This document shows positions 52,581 to 61,437 of a stretch of 63,917 nt of DNA, one piece after another (position 1 is the stretch's first letter; each line of letters begins with the position of its first letter). Under the pieces are notes generated by a model. That model saw nothing but the letters and a program-made list of their open reading frames with translations. It was not told the origin of the DNA and did not search any database. Made by a program: the position numbers and the translations under genes. This DNA comes from an uncultured bacterium (GTDB lineage: Bacteria > Cyanobacteriota > Vampirovibrionia > Gastranaerophilales > Gastranaerophilaceae), in contig CADCKD010000007.1 of the NCBI GenBank assembly GCA_902801985.1, forward strand, positions 1 to 63,917. The letters are read 5' to 3'.

Positions 52581-53585
52581 ATGAGTTTAACAGTATATTT
52601 AGGGATAGATGTAGGTTCTGTTACGACAAAATTAGCGCTAATAGATGAAACAGGTAAGTATGTTGACAGTGTTATGCTTAAAACTGCAGGTACTCCTGTT
52701 GCTGCGGTTCAGACAGGACTTCAAAGATTATATGAAAAAAGAATAACTGATTATGAAGTTATGGGAGTTGGAACAACCGGTTCCGGACGTAATCTTGCAG
52801 GTTCACTTGTAGGGGCGGATGTTGTAAAAAATGAGATTACAGCTCATGCTGTCGCAGCAAGCGTTATTGTACCTGGCGTTCAAACTATATTAGAAATCGG
52901 CGGTCAGGATAGTAAAATTATTATCTTGCGTGATGGTATTGTAACAGATTTTGCAATGAATACAGTTTGTGCTGCGGGTACAGGAAGCTTTTTGGATCAT
53001 CAGGCTTCAAGATTGGGTGTTCCGATAGAAGAATTCGGTGCTACTGCTTTAAAATCTTCTAACCCTGCGAGAATAGCAGGCCGATGCGGTGTTTTTGCAG
53101 AAAGTGATTTAATTCACAAACAACAGCTTGGATATCCTGTTGAAGATTTGTTATATGGGCTTTGTCAGGCTCTTGTAAGAAATTATTTAAGTAATTTAGC
53201 TTTGGGTAAAGAACTTTTACCGATATTTTCTTTCCAAGGCGGTGTTGCAAGTAATACAGGTATGGTAAAAGCTTTTGAGGAAGCTTTAAACTCTGAAATT
53301 GTTGTACCTGAACAGCATCAAACTATGGGCGCTATCGGGGCTGCTATGCTTGCTATGGAAAATCATCAATATACTCAGGCGCAAACAAAATTCAAAGGTT
53401 GGAATGTCGCTGATATGCACTTTTCTTCTATTACTTGTACTTGTAATGGTTGTTCTAATAACTGTGAAGTTATTACAATTGTTGAAGGTGTAGATCAAGT
53501 ACAGCATGTTGAAAAAATAAAAGATGTACAAGGTAATATCATCGCTCGTTGGGGTGGTACCTGCGGGCGTTGGGATATAGGTTAG
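52581..53585 (+). CDS. BadF/BcrA-type ATPase (acyl-CoA dehydratase activase-like)
   Basis: 334 residues of the ASKHA fold: phosphate 1 'LGIDVGSVTTKLALID', 'GVGTTGSGRNLAG', 'EIGGQDSKIIIL', cluster-ligand Cys in 'NTVCAAGTGSFLDHQ' and 'GRCGVFAESDLIH', 'FQGGVASNTGMVKAF'. Such activases hold a 4Fe-4S cluster at a dimer interface and reduce a partner by ATP hydrolysis. A Cys-rich C-terminal tail ('TCTCNGCSNNCEV', 'GGTCGRW') could hold a second cluster. No 2-hydroxyacyl-CoA dehydratase is adjacent, so the partner is open. Confidence 0.9.
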   Translation: MSLTVYLGIDVGSVTTKLALIDETGKYVDSVMLKTAGTPVAAVQTGLQRLYEKRITDYEVMGVGTTGSGRNLAGSLVGADVVKNEITAHAVAASVIVPGVQTILEIGGQDSKIIILRDGIVTDFAMNTVCAAGTGSFLDHQASRLGVPIEEFGATALKSSNPARIAGRCGVFAESDLIHKQQLGYPVEDLLYGLCQALVRNYLSNLALGKELLPIFSFQGGVASNTGMVKAFEEALNSEIVVPEQHQTMGAIGAAMLAMENHQYTQAQTKFKGWNVADMHFSSITCTCNGCSNNCEVITIVEGVDQVQHVEKIKDVQGNIIARWGGTCGRWDIG

Positions 53586-53591
53586 TATTGT

Positions 53592-54260
53592 ATGCAGAAT
53601 TTCTCTAATAACAGAACTTCCATATTAACAGAGCTATCAAACGGTAATGCCGAACTTGGAGAAGCTTTTGCAATTATTATAAATGATATGGTGGTTCAAG
53701 CGGGTATAACAAACCCAATGGCTGAGTCTTTTGAAGTTACATCAAAATCGTGGAGAAATCTTGCTCAAAAATCTGATAAAACTCAAGAAGATATTGATAA
53801 ATTAGATAAAGAATTTAAGCAATCAATTTATGAACTGGCAGAATCTTATCTTTTGTTTATCGCGCGTCAAACTAAAAATCTTACAGGCAAACTTGATTAC
53901 GGACAATATGAGTCATATTTGTTGAAATATAGATTTGGACGTTATGATATTATGAATAAACCGGAATATTTGAATAAAGTAAAAGTTCAAATCAGGAATG
54001 CGTTTAATAAGTTATCTGCTCATGGTGAGACTTCAGGCGATAACCTTATTGATAAGCATGATATGGCCGCATACATATATGCCCTCGCAACACGTGTTAA
54101 AAGAGGGGATGATGGTAAATCCTTTAAAGGTTTTGAGATAAACGGAATTATTACACCTGAAGAATATGCAGTGAATGAAAGAAATCTTTTTGAGGCTGAA
54201 GATAATTTAGTATCTTTAAAATTAAGAGTTGCATATAAAGTTTTGAATAATAAATTATAG
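53592..54260 (+). CDS. Helical protein of unknown function
   Basis: 222 residues, starting 6 bases after the activase stop, so in the same operon. Helical, charged, no signal. The region 'GFEINGIITPEEY' resembles half an EF-hand loop but lacks the full set of Asp ligands. Not recognised. Confidence 0.6.
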   Translation: MQNFSNNRTSILTELSNGNAELGEAFAIIINDMVVQAGITNPMAESFEVTSKSWRNLAQKSDKTQEDIDKLDKEFKQSIYELAESYLLFIARQTKNLTGKLDYGQYESYLLKYRFGRYDIMNKPEYLNKVKVQIRNAFNKLSAHGETSGDNLIDKHDMAAYIYALATRVKRGDDGKSFKGFEINGIITPEEYAVNERNLFEAEDNLVSLKLRVAYKVLNNKL

Positions 54261-54269
54261 GAGGGAAAT

Positions 54270-54938
54270 ATGAAAAAAATAATAACGGGGCTTTTTATGA
54301 TTGGAGCTTTGTGCTTGTGCCAAAATTGTATGGCATTTGAAAATGTTGTTATAGAAGAAGCCGCTCCGGCAGAAACGGTTGAAAATTCTCAGACAAAGCA
54401 AATAACAGCTTCTGTTACGTTTGATTGGCTTGATATTACTCAAGCACAAAGAGATGAACAAATAGATAAATATAAAAATTTACTATTCTCTGGCAGCTCT
54501 GACAAAGTTTATTATACAAAAGATGAATTTAAAAAAGAGTTTTCAGCTTTTGCAAAAGATAAAAATTATAAACATCATTATATGTTAGCAAACAACGGTG
54601 TTACCGAGGATGAAGATGCTAAATACTGTGCTTTTTACTACAAAAAGAATACTCTTGTAATTTATGCAATTCAATATAAGAAAAATCCTCATAATGCCTT
54701 TTATTATACTGCATTTGGGAAATTATACTATGTTGATGTGACATCTGATGCTTATCCGAATTTCCCATATTATTCTATGCAGTATAACCGCAAAGGTCAG
54801 TTAAAGAGTGCAATATACTTTGTTTCAAAAGACATACAGTACATGTATGGACCTGACAAAGAGTTCCAAGGTATTTGGTACAAAGACAAAATGTACAATG
54901 CAAACGGGAAACAAACTCTTACCCGTTCAAATTGGTAA
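54270..54938 (+). CDS. Exported protein of unknown function
   Basis: 222 residues with a signal peptide ('MKKIITGLFMIGALCLCQNC', then MAFEN). AGGAGG precedes the ATG, 9 bases after the previous stop. The mature part is rich in Tyr and Lys with beta-like repeats ('YYSMQYNRKGQLKSAIYF'), similar in feel to MORN-type or 'NxxG' strand patterns but without a firm match. Terminator follows. Confidence 0.6.
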   Translation: MKKIITGLFMIGALCLCQNCMAFENVVIEEAAPAETVENSQTKQITASVTFDWLDITQAQRDEQIDKYKNLLFSGSSDKVYYTKDEFKKEFSAFAKDKNYKHHYMLANNGVTEDEDAKYCAFYYKKNTLVIYAIQYKKNPHNAFYYTAFGKLYYVDVTSDAYPNFPYYSMQYNRKGQLKSAIYFVSKDIQYMYGPDKEFQGIWYKDKMYNANGKQTLTRSNW

Positions 54939-54972
54939 AAAAAAAGAGCCTTTTTAAGGGCTCTTTTTTTTA
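54939..54972. terminator. Bidirectional terminator
   Basis: AAAAAAAGAGCC-TTTTTAA-GGGCTCTTTTTTTT between convergent genes. Confidence 0.88.
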
Positions 54973-55779
54973 TTATTCTTCTTCCAATGATTGATATCCT
55001 GATTTGTGGGATTTTAAAAGTACTCCGCGTTTTGAAGTTTCAATAAAATCTATCATCTTTTTAATATAATCATTCATCGGAATTTCTGCTTTAATTTTTT
55101 CGATTGCTTGAGAAGTATTGTAATCTTCTGAAATCAACAATTTGAATGCTTCGTGAAGATGTGTTCTTGTATCTAAATCTACCCCTCTGCGTTTTAGTGC
55201 GATAACGTTGATTGTTCTAGGAACAGGAGGACGTCCTTCACCTTTAGAATACGGTAAAATATCTTGACGTGAAGCAGAAAATCCGCTAACAATGGACATA
55301 GTACCAATTCTGATGTTTTGGTGGAAAACGCTCATTCCGCCGACGAAAGCACCAAATTCTACATGAACGTGACCGCCAAGAGTTACAAGGTTTGCTAAAA
55401 TAACTTGATCCTCAAGTACACAATTATGAGCAACGTGAGAACCAACCATTAATAAACATTTATTACCAATTCTTGTAGTGTAATCTCCGCAAGCGGCAGC
55501 TCTATGGATTGTTACGTTTTCTTTTATAATTGTTCCGTCACCGATTACAACTTTAGTCTCTTCTCCTTTGTATCCTAAGTCTTGAGGTTCTGAACCTATT
55601 GTTGCAAACGGGGAAATTGTACAATTTTCACCGATTTCTGCGTATTCAATATGTGCATTGGAAATTACTCTTGTTCCGCTTCCGATTTTTACATTTTTAC
55701 CGATTACAACATAAGGCCCTATGATTGCGTCAGGTGCAATTTGTGCTGTAGGATCAATAATCGCTGTTTTGTCTATCAT
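54973..55779 (-). CDS. lpxA: UDP-N-acetylglucosamine acyltransferase
   Basis: 268 residues, the usual length. Left-handed beta-helix of hexapeptide repeats ('ISPFATIGSEPQDLGYKGEET', 'VTIHRA', 'VGSHVAHNCVLEDQVILAN'), with the catalytic His in 'SHVAHNC', and the helical C terminus 'NVIALKRRGVDLDTRTHLHEAF'. First step of lipid A synthesis, so the cell has an LPS-type outer membrane. Other lpx genes are not in the window. Confidence 0.96.
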   Translation of the reverse strand: MIDKTAIIDPTAQIAPDAIIGPYVVIGKNVKIGSGTRVISNAHIEYAEIGENCTISPFATIGSEPQDLGYKGEETKVVIGDGTIIKENVTIHRAAACGDYTTRIGNKCLLMVGSHVAHNCVLEDQVILANLVTLGGHVHVEFGAFVGGMSVFHQNIRIGTMSIVSGFSASRQDILPYSKGEGRPPVPRTINVIALKRRGVDLDTRTHLHEAFKLLISEDYNTSQAIEKIKAEIPMNDYIKKMIDFIETSKRGVLLKSHKSGYQSLEEE

Positions 55780-55872
55780 TTTAACTTTGCCCTCTTTCTA
55801 ACTGTCCAATGTTTAAATTATAGTACAAATCAAGAATATTTTTGAAAACCTTTATATTATTTTAATATAGAA

Positions 55873-55902
55873 GCGGGGCATTCTTATAAAAGAATGCCCC
55901 GC
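55873..55902. terminator. Hairpin after ndk
   Basis: GCGGGGCATTCT-TATAAA-AGAATGCCCCGC; the better T tail is on the plus strand, but it sits just downstream of the minus-strand ndk. Confidence 0.75.
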
Positions 55903-55919
55903 CTTTTATACCTTTTTAT

Positions 55920-56390
55920 TTAGTCTACGTTAAGATATTCATTCCCCAATTCATAAGCACTTTTTCCTGAGAAAATTTCGTTTTCATTGAAATATATTTT
56001 AATTTCTCTTTGTGCACTTTCAACAGAATCGGAACCGTGAACAACGTTATAACCCATTTCTTGTGCAAAATCTGCACGAATTGTTCCGACATCTGCTTCA
56101 TCCGGTTTTGTTGCTCCCATAAGATGTCTTACTCCTGCAACGGCATTAACACCTTCTACTACCATAGCAACAACAGGACCGCTTTGAATATATTTAATAA
56201 GTCTTGGATAAAAAGGTTTGCCTTCGTGTTCTGCATAGTGTGCTCTTGCTTGTTCGTCTGTTACTTTAATCATTTTCATCGCAGAAATTTTATAACCTTT
56301 TTGTTCAAAACGTTTGATAATATCTCCCATGAGTCCTCTTTGTACCCCATCAGGTTTGATTGCCACAAATGTTCTTTCTCTGTCTGCCAT
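55920..56390 (-). CDS. ndk: Nucleoside diphosphate kinase
   Basis: 156 residues. '[19 protein letters not shown]', '[15 protein letters not shown]', '[20 protein letters not shown]' and the active-site His in '[12 protein letters not shown]'. Balances NTP pools using a phospho-His intermediate. AAGGAG precedes the ATG. Confidence 0.97.
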   Translation of the reverse strand: MADRERTFVAIKPDGVQRGLMGDIIKRFEQKGYKISAMKMIKVTDEQARAHYAEHEGKPFYPRLIKYIQSGPVVAMVVEGVNAVAGVRHLMGATKPDEADVGTIRADFAQEMGYNVVHGSDSVESAQREIKIYFNENEIFSGKSAYELGNEYLNVD

Positions 56391-56444
56391 TGTTTATCTC
56401 CTTATTTAATCTATGAAATTATTTTAGCATAAAGCAACATTATC

Positions 56445-57884
56445 TTACAAATCAATTAACTCAAAATGCGGATATTCACTATTTGGCAAGTATTTATCCT
56501 GTGCAAGTTTTAAAGAATCAAGCAGTAATTGATTCATCTGAACTGCTTTTCCGTTTTTGAGAATTTTTTCTGATTTTATATCTTTTAAAACGCTATATCC
56601 TTGTTCCCCTTTTGAAATAAATTCATCAATAGTACAAGAAAATTCTCGAGTTTTATTTATAGGGTTTTGATTTTGGTCTAATAATTTTTCTCCATTAATT
56701 TCTATTTGCATAATTTTATATGTCTTATCGTCAGGATTCCCTTTACCTGTTATTCGAATATTTCCGGAACACTGCAAAAATCTTGAATTCCCGTTATTTT
56801 TATACATTCTTTTTAATGTTGCATTTTCAAATACTTCTTTCAGTTGTTGGGTATTAATTTTAATTTTTACAATTGGTGTTGAAGCACAAATAACCTTTTC
56901 AAAATCGTATTTCGTAATAATATCGCTTTCTCCGGTTTTTAGAGAATACATTGTAAAACCTGTAGAATGAAATGCAATATCTGTTTGCCCGACTCTTTTC
57001 ATATTATCAGATATGAATGTTCCCAGTGCGCATGGCTCTGAGTACCATTTGACAAGATTTAGCACCCTCTTTGCAATAGGCTCAAATAGGTGAGTTTCTT
57101 TTTCATACTTGTGTATTTTTTCTTCAAATTCAGGAATTACTTCAAAATCGCTTACACTATATTCTTTTATTTGTTCAATATTATTAAGGTTCATCTTGTA
57201 TAAAGATCTTGCAAATGATAGCGGGTAATATATATTTCTTTCATAATCCGGCTCTATTCTTGAATGCTCATGACCGCCTATAATTAAATCTATTTTTATA
57301 CCTTTTGTTTTGCAAAATTCGTATAGCTCCTTACTATATGGGTACCAGTGATGGTTTAAAACAAATATACGGTCATACTCTTCATTAATACTTTCAAGCA
57401 AATTTAGGATGGATATTTTGGCATCTTCAAATTCAAGTCCAAAATTTTTCATTACAGAAGTATTCAAGCAAAAACCGGTTATAAGAATTTTTTCATCATT
57501 AATCTCTAAAATTTTGTACCTTTGAACTAAATTAGAATAACTTTTTGTCCCTGATTCTTTTAAGTTCGCACAAACAAAATGAATGCCGTTACTCTCAAAA
57601 CTTTTAATCGTTTGTTTTAAATATTCAAAATTATCCTGATTAAAACCAAAATCGTTGTTACCTAAAGTTATAAATATATTTGCATTCGGAAGTTTGTTTT
57701 TAAATTCTATATATGTATCAATACAAAGATTTTTATCATAAATCCCTTTGAATAAGTCACCGCAATCCAGTAAAATGAACGGTTTATTATTGTTTTTTTC
57801 AAAAGAATAAATTCCTGACAGCAGCCCAGAAAGATTGCGGGCTTCTTGATGAGAGTCTGTTATTGCGTATATATTTGTCGCCAT
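56445..57884 (-). CDS. 5'-nucleotidase-like metallophosphoesterase, cytoplasmic
   Basis: 479 residues from ATG 57884, 2 bases after the folE2 stop. N-terminal calcineurin-like domain: 'ITDSHQE' (DxH), 'DCGDLF' (GD), 'LGNNDFG' (GN[ND]), 'LNHHW' and 'IGGHEHS' (GHxH). C-terminal half matches 5'-nucleotidase C ('GTFISDNMKR', 'DIAFHSTGFT', 'QCSGNIRI'). Periplasmic UshA/CpdB-type enzymes carry a signal peptide; none is seen here, so it probably acts on cytoplasmic nucleotides. Coupled to folE2. Confidence 0.88.
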   Translation of the reverse strand: MATNIYAITDSHQEARNLSGLLSGIYSFEKNNNKPFILLDCGDLFKGIYDKNLCIDTYIEFKNKLPNANIFITLGNNDFGFNQDNFEYLKQTIKSFESNGIHFVCANLKESGTKSYSNLVQRYKILEINDEKILITGFCLNTSVMKNFGLEFEDAKISILNLLESINEEYDRIFVLNHHWYPYSKELYEFCKTKGIKIDLIIGGHEHSRIEPDYERNIYYPLSFARSLYKMNLNNIEQIKEYSVSDFEVIPEFEEKIHKYEKETHLFEPIAKRVLNLVKWYSEPCALGTFISDNMKRVGQTDIAFHSTGFTMYSLKTGESDIITKYDFEKVICASTPIVKIKINTQQLKEVFENATLKRMYKNNGNSRFLQCSGNIRITGKGNPDDKTYKIMQIEINGEKLLDQNQNPINKTREFSCTIDEFISKGEQGYSVLKDIKSEKILKNGKAVQMNQLLLDSLKLAQDKYLPNSEYPHFELIDL

Positions 57885-57886
57885 AA

Positions 57887-58666
57887 TTATTTTTCTTCTT
57901 TTTGGTATGCCCACGCAGAATGATTGTGGATGCTTTCAAATGCTTCACATTCAACTTCAAAAGATGTTATCGCAGGATGATTTCTGAGTTTTACAACAAC
58001 TTCTCTTAATACATCTTCTACAAATCTAGGATTTTCATAAGCATGCTCTGTAACGTATTTTTCGTCTTGTCTTTTTAAAATTGAATATAAAGGACATGAT
58101 GCACTGGATTCTACAAGTTCAATTAAATCTTCAAGCCACACGTGTTCTGTTTCAGGATAAGAAATTTTTACACTAATTAGGGCTCTTTGATTGTGTGCTC
58201 CGTATTCGGAAATTTCTTTTGAACAAGGACATAATGTTGTTACAGGAACCTTTACCCCTAATGTAAATTTGTAATCATCATGATCTATTTGCCCGTCAAA
58301 AGAACATTCATAGCACATTGGTGCTGCAAGTTTTGTGACAGGGGCTTTTTTATTTATAAAATATTTAAATTTAAATTTTACTTCTCCGCTTTGTGCGTGG
58401 AGTTTTTTTATAATTTTTTCAAGACAGCCTTTAACATCTATACCCAGAAGATTTTTTGTTCTCCATTCGTTAAGAACTTCAACAAAACGGCTCATATGAG
58501 TCCCTTTGTAATTCCTTGGCAAAGAAACAGTAACTCGTGCGGTAGCTGAAACAACCTGATCGGTATTATTTTTTCGCTGAATTATTAAAGGCAATTCAAG
58601 GTTATTTATCCCAACCTTTTGAATATCGACATTTCTAGTATCTAAGCTATTTTGAACATCTTTCAT
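57887..58666 (-). CDS. folE2: GTP cyclohydrolase FolE2 (type IB)
   Basis: 259 residues. 'TTLCPCSKEISEYGAHNQRA' (active-site Cys), 'ARFVED'-like 'NPRFVEDVLREV' and 'CEAFESIHNHSAWA' match FolE2/COG1469. Makes dihydroneopterin triphosphate from GTP for folate or queuosine synthesis, usually where zinc is scarce. No Zur site was recognised upstream. Operon with the phosphoesterase. Confidence 0.94.
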   Translation of the reverse strand: MKDVQNSLDTRNVDIQKVGINNLELPLIIQRKNNTDQVVSATARVTVSLPRNYKGTHMSRFVEVLNEWRTKNLLGIDVKGCLEKIIKKLHAQSGEVKFKFKYFINKKAPVTKLAAPMCYECSFDGQIDHDDYKFTLGVKVPVTTLCPCSKEISEYGAHNQRALISVKISYPETEHVWLEDLIELVESSASCPLYSILKRQDEKYVTEHAYENPRFVEDVLREVVVKLRNHPAITSFEVECEAFESIHNHSAWAYQKEEK

Positions 58667-58892
58667 AAGGATATTCTAACCTAAAAATTAATATGTGTAA
58701 ATTAGAGACAGATTTTTTTGCCCCATCCCAACACACTTTATAAGTATGTGTATAAATTAGCTTAGTGTATGTGTGGGGGCTGCAAGCCTTGCAATGCTAT
58801 CTATTTACTTTATATATATACATGTTTTTTATTTTTATGTTTGCAGGTTTTCAACAATGGGGCATAATATAAAGAATTAAAGGAGACTTTAT
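58667..58892. other. Divergent intergenic region
   Basis: 226 bases between folE2 and the RHH gene. Contains short inverted repeats around ACACACTTTATAAGTATGTGT and a GTGTGGGGGCTGC stretch. No riboswitch recognised. Confidence 0.35.
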
Positions 58893-59279
58893 ATGTATAA
58901 AAAGATAGTTAATTTTATTAAAAACAACATGAATTCAAATACCGAACAATTTAGCATGCGAATCCCAAACGATTTGAAAAAGCCGTTAGAAAAGAAAGCA
59001 AAATCATTAAGGTTACCCTTGCCTGATTATGTCAGAGCGATTATGTTGAATTCGATTTTGCCTGAAATTTTAGATTCAGAATTAAAAAAAGTGACCTGTG
59101 AATGGATAACAAAACAAGGTAAAGATTCTATCGAAATCCATTTTGGAGAAAAAATAAAAAGATTAAAAGAAATAGTTGATATAGCATCCTACGCAATTGA
59201 AGAAACCGAAAAACTTCAACAAAAATTCATTGATATCGAAGTCGAATATTTAAATGAAATAAATAGCAAGTTACACTAG
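58893..59279 (+). CDS. Ribbon-helix-helix-like protein with coiled-coil tail
   Basis: 128 residues; AAAGGAG before the ATG. 'QFSMRIPNDLKKPLEKKAKSLRLPLPDYVRAIM' in parts fits an RHH/CopG domain (residues 19-52): strand FSMRIP then two helices. The C terminus is a helical region. Probably a DNA-binding regulator; being next to the lipase locus it could control it. Followed after about 20 bases by a ribosome-binding-like AAAGGAGG without a gene start. Confidence 0.65.
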   Translation: MYKKIVNFIKNNMNSNTEQFSMRIPNDLKKPLEKKAKSLRLPLPDYVRAIMLNSILPEILDSELKKVTCEWITKQGKDSIEIHFGEKIKRLKEIVDIASYAIEETEKLQQKFIDIEVEYLNEINSKLH

Positions 59280-59297
59280 TCGACTACAATTTAAGCT

Positions 59298-59330
59298 ACA
59301 AAGGAGGTAAATATAAATAGCAAAAAATAA
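59298..59330 (+). repeat. Decayed copy of the lipase gene start
   Basis: ACAAAGGAGGTAAATATAAATAGCAAA followed by TAA: a Shine-Dalgarno and what looks like ATG AAT AG- with the G of ATG lost (ATA AAT AG-). Compare 59712-59732 and 60159-60190. Confidence 0.45.
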
Positions 59331-59699
59331 TTAATTTTTCAAATTATACAAAATAGGTTCAATATATTGTGAACCAAAAATTAGCAAATCTAATATGACA
59401 ATTAGCATAAATGCTGTTATGCCAACATTTTGCAGTGCTGTAATTTTTTTATTGCAGAGATATTTTTGGTTGCTTATTTTAATAGAAAAAATTAATTCAA
59501 CAAAGTATATCAAAGTACTAAGCAAAAATATTAGGATACTCAGCAATCCTATTATATGAAACAGTAAAATCAATCCAAATAGTGAAGATTTTGTTAGTAA
59601 GCCTATTATTAACAAAACTATAAACAATATTAATTCTAATATCCCGAAAACACACAAAATATTAAAAGCATAAGATTGTCGTAAATGATTTAAAAACAT
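59331..59699 (-). CDS. Small multi-pass membrane protein (paralog 1), putative partner of the lipase
   Basis: 122 residues from ATG 59699 (MFLNHLRQSYAFN), three to four transmembrane helices. Close paralog of 59751-60146: the same N-terminal 'MFLN[HR]LRQSYAFN', then a helix-helix-'FxxEIIFSxKI[ST]N[EQ]K' core. TATAAT sits 6 bases before the ATG (59706-59711), so the mRNA may be leaderless. Membrane location next to a lipase suggests an immunity role; this is inference. Confidence 0.65.
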   Translation of the reverse strand: MFLNHLRQSYAFNILCVFGILELILFIVLLIIGLLTKSSLFGLILLFHIIGLLSILIFLLSTLIYFVELIFSIKISNQKYLCNKKITALQNVGITAFMLIVILDLLIFGSQYIEPILYNLKN

Positions 59700-59732
59700 A
59701 GTTATATTATACAAAAAAGGAGATAAATTATG
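59700..59732. repeat. Duplicated divergent start region (middle copy)
   Basis: TAGTTATATTATACAAAAAAGGAGATAAATT then ATGAATAGTAGTTAA: matches 60147-60190 in layout. The plus-strand reading is a Shine-Dalgarno and an ATG with only four codons before a stop, a truncated lipase start. Confidence 0.6.
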
Positions 59733-59750
59733 AATAGTAGTTAATAAATT

Positions 59751-60146
59751 CTAATCAATTCCTAATATCTTATATATACAATCTTGTAAAAAGCTGTATG
59801 TATAAAAAATTGCAAGTATAGTTATCGGTAAAAATGCAAAAATAATTCCTAAAGTTTGGAAAATCTTAGTATACTTGTTATTCAAAAATTTTTCATTAGT
59901 GATTTTTAACGAAAATATAATCTCTAAAAACCAAAATAATATAGAGAGTAATATTCCTAAAAAATTAACAAGAATCATAGGGATAATTAAAAATATTGAG
60001 CCCATTATTATAACGCTAAGAACATCTTGCATATTTTCAATGACTATATGGTATAAATAAATCCCTAAATATATTAACGTGACAACAATACTATATATTA
60101 CTAAAAAATTAAAAGCATAGGATTGTCGTAAACGATTTAAAAACAT
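59751..60146 (-). CDS. Small multi-pass membrane protein (paralog 2), putative partner of the lipase
   Basis: 131 residues from ATG 60146 (MFLNRLRQSYAFNF), about four transmembrane helices. TTG-TATGAT-ATAATC-ATG precedes the coding region, at the same distance as in paralog 1, again pointing to a leaderless start. Divergent from the lipase: the two start codons are 34 bases apart. Confidence 0.68.
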   Translation of the reverse strand: MFLNRLRQSYAFNFLVIYSIVVTLIYLGIYLYHIVIENMQDVLSVIIMGSIFLIIPMILVNFLGILLSILFWFLEIIFSLKITNEKFLNNKYTKIFQTLGIIFAFLPITILAIFYTYSFLQDCIYKILGID

Positions 60147-60180
60147 GATTATATCATACAAAAAAGGAGAAAAAAATACA

Positions 60181-61104
60181 ATGAACAATACAACAAATCA
60201 AAAACAATTCGACAACGAAATGAAAGCTCTTTCTCAAGGCGTTTACAAAGGAAACGAAAAATCAATTCCAAAAGATTGGATTAAAGTTTCAGAATATGAT
60301 AAAAAGAGTGGATTCCATGGCGAAGCATTTTACAAAAATGGTAAAGTTGTAATTGCTATGCGTGGAACCGAAATCCCAAAAACAAATGATTTAACGGATG
60401 ATTTGGCTATGTTTATGAAAAAATTACCAAATCAATATACTGATGCTCAAAAATTTTATGAAAAAGTTAAAAAAGATTTCCCTAATCAGGAAATTGTTTT
60501 TACAGGTCATTCATTAGGCGGTAGTCTTGCACAATTAATGTCAAATAAGACAGGACACGAAACAGTCACTTTTAATGCCTATGGTGTTGCAGATTTATTA
60601 CAAGGGAATATAAATGATAACCTAAATATTAGGAATTACGGTAATTCCAACGATAAAGTTTTTACAGAGAATATCAATAATCAACTCGGTAATATTTATA
60701 TGATAAGTAGACATCAAGATGCTGACTATGTAACAAGCAGTTATACAGGGAAAGACAATAAAAAATACTGGGGGAAATATCATTTTTTAGAGACAATGGG
60801 AAATTTAGAAGATGCCGTTGAATACAAACCAAATCGCTTGGAAGGGCAAGTCAATATGGATATTGATTTTAAAGATATTGATACTAATAGGGTATTCACA
60901 AATGAAGAAATCGGGCAAATGCCTACAGATGAATATTCAAGATTAGAAAATTTTATAAATCAACAAGTCGCAGCAGGCAAAGTTATGCCTGAGGCTCAAG
61001 CAAAACAACAAGTGCAGGCAGGGAATTTGATCTATGTAAATTCATATACCCGTTCTGATGGTACAGAAGTAAAAGGTTATTACCGCAGCAGACCTGGCAT
61101 TTAG
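60181..61104 (+). CDS. Class-3-type lipase-like protein
   Basis: 307 residues from ATG 60181 (AAGGAG about 11 bases upstream; an earlier start is not needed). Lipase-3/Mbeg1-like domain: 'GEAFYKNGKVVIAMRGTE', then the nucleophile elbow 'TGHSLGGSLAQLM' (Ser111), and 'HQDADYVTS' as possible acid. No signal peptide. The C-terminal ~65 residues ('MPTDEYSRLENFINQQVAAG', 'QVQAGNLIYVNSYTRSDG', 'VKGYYRSRPG') form a separate small module of the kind found at the ends of phage or secreted proteins. Likely hydrolyses lipids; may be an antibacterial or host-directed effector. Confidence 0.8.
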   Translation: MNNTTNQKQFDNEMKALSQGVYKGNEKSIPKDWIKVSEYDKKSGFHGEAFYKNGKVVIAMRGTEIPKTNDLTDDLAMFMKKLPNQYTDAQKFYEKVKKDFPNQEIVFTGHSLGGSLAQLMSNKTGHETVTFNAYGVADLLQGNINDNLNIRNYGNSNDKVFTENINNQLGNIYMISRHQDADYVTSSYTGKDNKKYWGKYHFLETMGNLEDAVEYKPNRLEGQVNMDIDFKDIDTNRVFTNEEIGQMPTDEYSRLENFINQQVAAGKVMPEAQAKQQVQAGNLIYVNSYTRSDGTEVKGYYRSRPGI

Positions 61105-61114
61105 CAATATATCT

Positions 61115-61144
61115 AAAAAGGCGGGATTAAAATCCCGCCTTTTT
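61115..61144. terminator. Bidirectional terminator
   Basis: AAAAAGGCGGGATT-TT-AAAATCCCGCCTTTTT type hairpin between convergent genes. Confidence 0.9.
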
Positions 61145-61148
61145 ATTC

Positions 61149-61433
61149 CTATATTCTGTTATTCCAAACACCGCCTTGTCTGTCAACAAAAGCATCATAA
61201 CAAGACCAAATTCTGAAAATCCCTGTTAACCCTAAAACTGCGTGAGTTACGTTTTTTTCATAACCTTGATCATTTACCGCTTGACCAAGTCCCGGCCAAA
61301 TCAATAATGATAAAGCTGCTGCTCCGACAGATCTTCCGCTGACTTTCCCGTTAGTACCGTGAGTCCCTGCGAATGCCGGTGCTGAAAGGCTTAAAACGGC
61401 AAGAGCCAATAATGATACACATAATTTCTTCAT
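61149..61433 (-). CDS. Small exported or membrane protein
   Basis: 94 residues with a signal peptide (MKKLCVSLLALAVLSLSAPA, then FAG). The mature part has 'RSVGAAALSLLIWPGLGQAVND', a PGLGQ motif shared with the protein at 11369, and 'FRIWSCYDAFVDRQGG'. Starts 4 bases after mazG and is probably co-transcribed. Function unknown. Confidence 0.65.
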   Translation of the reverse strand: MKKLCVSLLALAVLSLSAPAFAGTHGTNGKVSGRSVGAAALSLLIWPGLGQAVNDQGYEKNVTHAVLGLTGIFRIWSCYDAFVDRQGGVWNNRI

Positions 61434-61437
61434 AAAT

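Noticed and set aside
58667..58892. Zinc- or folate-responsive riboswitch upstream of folE2
   Set aside because: Short inverted repeats exist but no known riboswitch core could be recognised.
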